From Spirochaetia bacterium (lineage in GTDB: Bacteria; Spirochaetota; Spirochaetia; Sphaerochaetales; Sphaerochaetaceae): a stretch of 10,364 bases of DNA. Shown piece by piece: positions 5,963 through 10,364 of the stretch. The position numbers and the translations under genes were made by a program. Every line of letters starts with the position of its first letter. Position 1 is the stretch's first letter. The notes beneath the pieces were generated by a model. It saw only the letters and a program-made list of their open reading frames with translations, was not told the origin of the DNA and did not search any database. The stretch is from the NCBI GenBank assembly GCA_900769955.1, contig CAAGIP010000099.1, forward strand, positions 1 through 10,364. Direction: 5' to 3'.

Positions 5963-8900
5963 ATGGCTAAAAAGTTTGTTACTATCGATGGTAACACCGC
6001 TGCTGCTCATATCGCTTATGCATTTAGCGATGTCGCAGCTATCTACCCCATCACACCTTCCTCCCCGATGGCTGAGTATTCAGAACAGTGGGCTTCAATG
6101 GGAAGAGAGAACCTTTGGGGCAGAAAGGTAGACGTAATGGAAATGCAGTCTGAAGCCGGTGCTGCCGGTGCCGTTCACGGTTCACTCGTGGCAGGCGCCC
6201 TGACAACGACATTCACTGCTTCACAGGGTCTTCTTCTCATGATCCCGAACATGTACAAGATCGCCGGTGAGATGCTCCCTGCAGTCTTCCATGTTTCAGC
6301 CCGTTCACTTGCAGCACAGTCACTCTCAATCTTCGGTGACCATTCAGACGTAATGGCATGCCGCCAGACAGGTTTTGCAATGACATGTGCTTCCTCCATC
6401 CAGGAGACAATGGATATGGCTCTTGTCGCTCATCTTTCAACACTTAAGAGCGATGTTCCTTTCCTCAACTTCTTCGACGGTTTCAGAACCTCTCACGAGA
6501 TCCAGAAGGTCGAGGAAATTTCCTACGATGATATCAGAACACTTGTCGATGAGAAGCTCATCGCAAAGTTCCGCTCACGCGCACAGCGCCCTGAGCATCC
6601 CCAGATTCACGTTGCAGCTCAGAACGAGGACGTTTACTTCCAGGGCCGTGAGTCTTCCAACAAGTACTATGATGCAGTACCCGGAATCGTTCAGGAGTAC
6701 ATGGACAAGGTCGCAGGTATCACAGGCCGCCAGTACCACCTCTTCGACTATGTCGGTGCTCCCGATGCAACGGACATCGTCATCGTCATGGGTTCAGCAG
6801 CTGACACATTCGAGTGGGCAGTCAAGTACATCAACGCAAGAGGCGGCAAGGTCGGTCTCATCAAGGTTCGCCTCTATCGCCCGTTCAGCGCAGAAGCTTT
6901 CGTCAGCGCAATCCCCGCAACAGTTGAAAGAATCGCAGTCATGGACAGAACCAAGGAACCCGGTTCTCTCGGTGAGCCTCTCTTCCTCGATGTTGTCGCA
7001 GCTCTTGACAACCAGGGCAGAAAGGGCATCAAGGTCATCGGCGGCCGCTACGGTCTCTCTTCCAAGGACTTCACACCTTCACACGCTAAGGCAGTCTTCG
7101 ACTTCCTTGCAACTAAGGATGCATTCCACGGCTTCACAGTCGGTATCAACGATGATGTCACTCACAGATCAATTCCTGTCAATGAGTCCATCGACGTTAC
7201 TCCCGCAGGCGTCGTAAGCTGCATGTTCTACGGTCTCGGTTCAGATGGTACTGTCGGTGCTAACAAGAACTCCATCAAGATCATCGGTGACAACACCAAC
7301 CAGAACGCTCAGGCATACTTCGCATATGACTCAAAGAAGTCCGGCGGTATCACGATCTCCCACCTCAGATTCGGTGAGGGCAACCTTGACATGCCATGGC
7401 TCATCGACCATGCTGACTTCGTCGCATGCCACAACCCCGCTTACATCGGCCGCTATGACATGCTCGACACCCTGAAGGAAGGCGGTGTATTCCTCCTCAA
7501 CTCTCAGATCCCGTCAGATGAAGTCTTCGAGCACCTCCCCAGACACGATCAGGAGATCATCATCAACAGGAAGATCAGATTCTTCAACATCGATGCTCTC
7601 TCAATCGCAAAGGCTGCCGGTCTCGGAACAAGGATCAACACAGTCATGCAGGCTGCATTCTTCAAGATCTGCGGTGTCCTTCCTGAAGATGAGGCAATCG
7701 AGCTCATCAAGAAGTACATCAAGAAGACCTTCCTCAAGAAGGGTGAAGATGTCGTCAACAAGAACTGGGCTGCAGTAGACGGTGCTTCCGCTGCTCTCGT
7801 TGAGGTTAAGATTCCTGCAACAATCACAAAGAGCCTCGAGCCCAAGAAGCTCATTCCTGAAGATGCTTCCGACTTCGCAAAGAACAACATCGAGCCTATC
7901 ATGCACCTCAAGGGCAATGACATTCCTGTTTCCTGCATGAGCTATGACGGAACACTTCCCTCAGGCACAACCAAGCTCGAGAAGCGCGGTGTCGCAGCAT
8001 TCGTTCCTCACTGGGACAGCACAAAGTGTATCCAGTGTAACCAGTGCGTACAGTCCTGTCCGCATGCTGCAATCAGAGCTAAGCAGATCACACCTGAAGA
8101 TGCTGCAAAGGCTCCTGCAACATTCGTCACCCTCAAGTCCAACACAAAGAACGACCGCGATCTCAGATTCAAGATCCAGGTTTACACAGAGGACTGTCAG
8201 GGATGCGGCGTCTGCGTAGAGACATGTCCTGCAAAGGAGAAGGCTCTCGAGATGAAGCCTGTTGAAGGCGAGAGAGAAGCCGGTGAAGTCGCTAACTGCG
8301 AGTACTTCGAAGCTCTCACATACGACAACCTCGACGGCCTCAACATGGCAACAGTCAAGGGTCTGCAGTTCAAGCAGCCTCTCTTCGAGTTCAGCGGCGC
8401 ATGTGCAGGCTGCGGTGAGACACCTTATGTCAAGATGCTCTCACAGATCTGCGGTGAAAGAGCTGTCATTGCTAACGCAACAGGATGTTCCTCAATCTAC
8501 TCCGGTACATATCCGACAATCCCGTACACAAAGCGTGCTGACGGTCGCGGACCCGCTTGGGGTAACTCACTCTTCGAGGATAACGCTGAGTACGGTCTCG
8601 GTATGAGACTTGCTATCGATGCAAACAGAGGTCTCTTAAAGAGCAAGTGTGATGCACTCATGGCTAAAGGCTGCTCTGCAGAACTCAAGGCTGCAATCGA
8701 GAAGTGCTATGGCCTCTGGGATGACATGACTGAAGCTTCAATCCAGGCTCAGAAGGATCTCCAGGCAGTTCTGGCTAACGAGAAGGCAGCTGATGCTGAG
8801 GCACAGGCTCTCCTCGACAAGATCGTCGAGCTCCAGGATTACTTCGCTGAGAAGAACGTCCTCATCATCGGTGGTGACGGATGGGCTTACGATATCGGTT

Positions 8901-9502
8901 ACGGCGGTGTTGACCACGTTGTCGCTTCCGGCAAGAACGTCACTATCCTCGTTCTCGATACAGAGGTTTACTCCAACACAGGCGGACAGGCTTCCAAGTC
9001 CACACCTATCTCAGCTGTTGCCAAGTTCGCTAACTCCGGTAAGAAGCTCGGCAAGAAGAACATGGGCTTCATGTGCATGAGCTATGGCTATGTATATGTC
9101 GCATCCTGTGCTCTCGGATACAACAGACAGCAGGCTCAGAAGTGCCTCCAGGAAGCAGTTGCTTACAACGGACCTTCAATCGTATTCTGCTACGCTCCAT
9201 GTATCAACCATGGTATCAACATGCGCTTCAGCCAGGTTGAGGCTAAGAAGGCTGTTGAGGCTGGTTACTGGCCGCTCTACCGCTTCAACCCGAACGGTGA
9301 GGAAGGCAAGAAGTTCACATGGGAGACAAAGCCTGCAACAAGCGACTACGTCGACTTCATCAAGGGCGAGGTCCGCTACTCCTCTCTCTACAAGACTAAC
9401 CCGTCTGAAGCAGATGAGCTCTTCAACAAGGCTGCTGCCGATGCTAAGGAAAGACTTGCATTCTACGAGAAGTGCGGTGCCGTCATGGGTGAGATCCTCT
9501 GA
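5963..9502 (+). CDS. nifJ: Pyruvate:ferredoxin (flavodoxin) oxidoreductase
   Basis: This complete single-chain PFOR of 1179 aa oxidises pyruvate with CoA to acetyl-CoA and CO2, reducing ferredoxin or flavodoxin in the cytoplasm; the family usually has 1170-1230 aa. The N-terminal domain carries YPITPSSP (T31), QSEAGAAG (E64) and VSAR (R114), the thiamine/pyruvate site residues. A two-cluster ferredoxin domain has CxxCxxCxxxC at C689-C699 and again at C745-C755. The proximal 4Fe4S ligands are C814 and C817 (CAGC), C842 (TGCSS) and C1080 (YAPC). The thiamine-diphosphate motif begins GGDGWAYDIGYGG at 970, with YSNTGGQ at 1003-1009. All three clusters and the cofactor site look intact. Codon use is strongly restricted (AAG, CTC, ATC, GTC, GCA favoured), which suggests high expression. 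It is preceded by its own promoter and dyads, ends in tandem TGA-TAA stops, and is followed at once by a strong terminator, so it is probably monocistronic. Confidence 0.98.
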   Translation: MAKKFVTIDGNTAAAHIAYAFSDVAAIYPITPSSPMAEYSEQWASMGRENLWGRKVDVMEMQSEAGAAGAVHGSLVAGALTTTFTASQGLLLMIPNMYKIAGEMLPAVFHVSARSLAAQSLSIFGDHSDVMACRQTGFAMTCASSIQETMDMALVAHLSTLKSDVPFLNFFDGFRTSHEIQKVEEISYDDIRTLVDEKLIAKFRSRAQRPEHPQIHVAAQNEDVYFQGRESSNKYYDAVPGIVQEYMDKVAGITGRQYHLFDYVGAPDATDIVIVMGSAADTFEWAVKYINARGGKVGLIKVRLYRPFSAEAFVSAIPATVERIAVMDRTKEPGSLGEPLFLDVVAALDNQGRKGIKVIGGRYGLSSKDFTPSHAKAVFDFLATKDAFHGFTVGINDDVTHRSIPVNESIDVTPAGVVSCMFYGLGSDGTVGANKNSIKIIGDNTNQNAQAYFAYDSKKSGGITISHLRFGEGNLDMPWLIDHADFVACHNPAYIGRYDMLDTLKEGGVFLLNSQIPSDEVFEHLPRHDQEIIINRKIRFFNIDALSIAKAAGLGTRINTVMQAAFFKICGVLPEDEAIELIKKYIKKTFLKKGEDVVNKNWAAVDGASAALVEVKIPATITKSLEPKKLIPEDASDFAKNNIEPIMHLKGNDIPVSCMSYDGTLPSGTTKLEKRGVAAFVPHWDSTKCIQCNQCVQSCPHAAIRAKQITPEDAAKAPATFVTLKSNTKNDRDLRFKIQVYTEDCQGCGVCVETCPAKEKALEMKPVEGEREAGEVANCEYFEALTYDNLDGLNMATVKGLQFKQPLFEFSGACAGCGETPYVKMLSQICGERAVIANATGCSSIYSGTYPTIPYTKRADGRGPAWGNSLFEDNAEYGLGMRLAIDANRGLLKSKCDALMAKGCSAELKAAIEKCYGLWDDMTEASIQAQKDLQAVLANEKAADAEAQALLDKIVELQDYFAEKNVLIIGGDGWAYDIGYGGVDHVVASGKNVTILVLDTEVYSNTGGQASKSTPISAVAKFANSGKKLGKKNMGFMCMSYGYVYVASCALGYNRQQAQKCLQEAVAYNGPSIVFCYAPCINHGINMRFSQVEAKKAVEAGYWPLYRFNPNGEEGKKFTWETKPATSDYVDFIKGEVRYSSLYKTNPSEADELFNKAAADAKERLAFYEKCGAVMGEIL

Positions 9503-9523
9503 TAAAGAGTCACATATGAAAAT

Positions 9524-9552
9524 AAAGGGAGTTCTTCGGAGCTCCCTTTTTT
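9524..9552 (+). terminator. Rho-independent terminator of nifJ with UUCG loop
   Basis: AAAGGGAGTTC (9524-9534) and GAGCTCCCTTT (9539-9549) form an 11-bp stem with one G-U pair, closed by a C(UUCG)G tetraloop at 9535-9538. Six T residues (9547-9552) follow. It starts 21 bases after the nifJ stop codon. Stem, loop and T-run together make this a very clear intrinsic terminator. Confidence 0.93.
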
Positions 9553-9579
9553 ATATCCTCTGACAGAGAAAGAATTAAG

Positions 9580-9608
9580 TTGCGCTCGCTCATTTACCCC
9601 TGTATAAT
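9580..9608 (+). promoter_or_regulatory. Candidate sigma70-type promoter of the lipoprotein gene
   Basis: TTGCGC (9580-9585), a 17-bp spacer, and a perfect TATAAT (9603-9608) preceded by TG lie between the nifJ terminator and the lipoprotein gene. Transcription would begin near 9615, leaving a leader of about 105 nt, long for a simple lipoprotein gene. The leader contains a short reading frame with a ribosome binding site, described as a finding. Confidence 0.65.
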
Positions 9609-9720
9609 GCAGGAAATGACTTCATGGCCTTTTCAGCAATGAAAGATATGCCCCGTGGGACGGACATATATCGCCATCCGGTCATTTGAACTGAAAATAT
9701 CAGAACACAGGGGAAATTTC

Positions 9721-10364
9721 ATGAAAAAGATTCTTGTACTGGTCGCAGCACTGGTCCTGCTTGCAGTCGCATGTGACAATAACACGTCACAGGTATACAG
9801 CGTTAGGTTTCTCGGAGAAAACGGGGAAGTATTGGAAGTCCGTGAAGCGGCAGGAGGAACGGCAGTCACCAAAATACAATGGACGGGTAAATGCACCCAT
9901 GATGACCATGGACTCTTCCTGTACTGGTCTGAAGACGGGAAAACCCAATATGATTTCTCATCACCCGTCAGTCGGAATATTGATCTTAAACCCGTCTTCG
10001 ATATGACGAAATACAAAGTGACCATGGAAGAATACCAGGCTGAATACTTCAGCGGAACAGAGGTTGTTCTTCCTTCACCCACGAAAGAAGGATACACCCT
10101 TCAGGGGTTTGCATCCGATGATGTCTCAATAACTGACGGAAAGTTCACGATGCCCTCACACGACGTGACTGTAAAAGCACTGTGGAGTGAAAACACATAC
10201 TCACTCACATTCACTGATTACCCCGAATATGATCAGACAGTATCCTTCGGTAAAACAATAACACTGCCATTACCGGAGCAAGTCACATCCTGGAAGGATG
10301 GAAACGGCAATGAGTATAAGCCTGGATCGGAATTCACGATGTCGGCCTGTGATATCACTCTTAC
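9721..10364 (+). CDS. Putative lipoprotein with InlB-type B-repeats, 3' partial
   Basis: 214 codons are visible from the ATG at 9721, which has AGGGGA (9709-9714) six bases upstream; the reading frame is open to the right edge. Residues 1-18 (MKKILVLVAALVLLAVAC) form a lipoprotein signal peptide with lipid-acceptor candidate C18. The -3 residue is A rather than L, a relaxed lipobox of the kind common in spirochaetes. The mature part is made of B-repeat-like units (Listeria-Bacteroides repeat): about 25-95 (YWSEDG, IDLKPVFD), about 97-156 (VVLPSPTKEGYTLQGF, TMPSHDVTVKALW) and about 159-214 (ITLPLPEQVTSW, FTMSACDITL). It is probably anchored at the cell surface or in the periplasm. The repeats point to adhesion or a structural spacer role, but no catalytic domain is visible and the C-terminus is missing, so no precise function can be given. 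Confidence 0.82.
   Translation, partial: MKKILVLVAALVLLAVACDNNTSQVYSVRFLGENGEVLEVREAAGGTAVTKIQWTGKCTHDDHGLFLYWSEDGKTQYDFSSPVSRNIDLKPVFDMTKYKVTMEEYQAEYFSGTEVVLPSPTKEGYTLQGFASDDVSITDGKFTMPSHDVTVKALWSENTYSLTFTDYPEYDQTVSFGKTITLPLPEQVTSWKDGNGNEYKPGSEFTMSACDITL

Noticed and set aside
6387..7217. Ser/Thr-rich 276-codon frame inside nifJ in another plus frame
   Set aside because: The composition is what shifted reading of the restricted nifJ codons would give, and the nifJ frame itself is intact with all catalytic motifs.
9633..10097. Minus-strand 154-codon frame opposite the lipoprotein gene
   Set aside because: The plus-strand gene has a promoter, a ribosome binding site, a signal peptide and repeat homology; the antisense frame has no recognisable domain.

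Overview
The window is an ordinary-looking chromosomal segment of roughly 50% GC from an anaerobic bacterium. It holds six protein genes (two of them cut by the window edges) and short, readable intergenic regions. I see no tRNA, rRNA, CRISPR array, insertion sequence or phage signature. Several features suggest a fermentative anaerobe: pyruvate:ferredoxin oxidoreductase, a clostridial-type glutamate dehydrogenase, AGGAG-type ribosome binding sites, and a lipoprotein with a relaxed lipobox and InlB-type B-repeats. A gut or rumen spirochaete (Sphaerochaeta/Treponema-like) is my best guess; a Firmicute is the main alternative. The taxonomic call is inference at low to moderate confidence.

Layout. 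Positions 1-1913 (minus) carry most of a large protein with two receiver-like domains followed by a PEP/pyruvate-binding (PPDK N-terminal) domain; its 3' end is off the left edge. An AT-rich 188-bp divergent spacer separates it from gdhA (2102-3439, plus), which has a readable promoter and ends at an intrinsic terminator. Converging on gdhA is a two-gene minus-strand operon (about 5777 to 3500). It encodes an ABC ATPase with an N-terminal multi-spanning membrane domain, then an ABCG-like ABC2-type permease whose start overlaps the end of the ATPase gene. A regulatory spacer with a sigma70-like promoter and three adjacent dyad symmetries leads into nifJ (5963-9502, plus), a complete single-chain PFOR of 1179 aa that ends at a C(UUCG)G-loop terminator. 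The last gene (9721 to beyond 10364, plus) has its own promoter and about 105 nt of leader, and encodes a lipoprotein with B-repeats.

How the genes relate. GDH interconverts glutamate and 2-oxoglutarate plus ammonia, PFOR makes acetyl-CoA and reduced ferredoxin from pyruvate, and the left-edge protein probably binds PEP or pyruvate. The segment therefore has a central carbon/nitrogen theme, but each gene appears to be its own transcription unit, and joint regulation is not shown. The ABC exporter and the lipoprotein are envelope functions with no visible link to the metabolic genes.

I do not see a clear new defence or mobile system. The least ordinary items are the receiver-receiver-PPDK_N architecture, the membrane-domain-fused ABCG-like ATPase, and the stacked palindromes in the nifJ leader.
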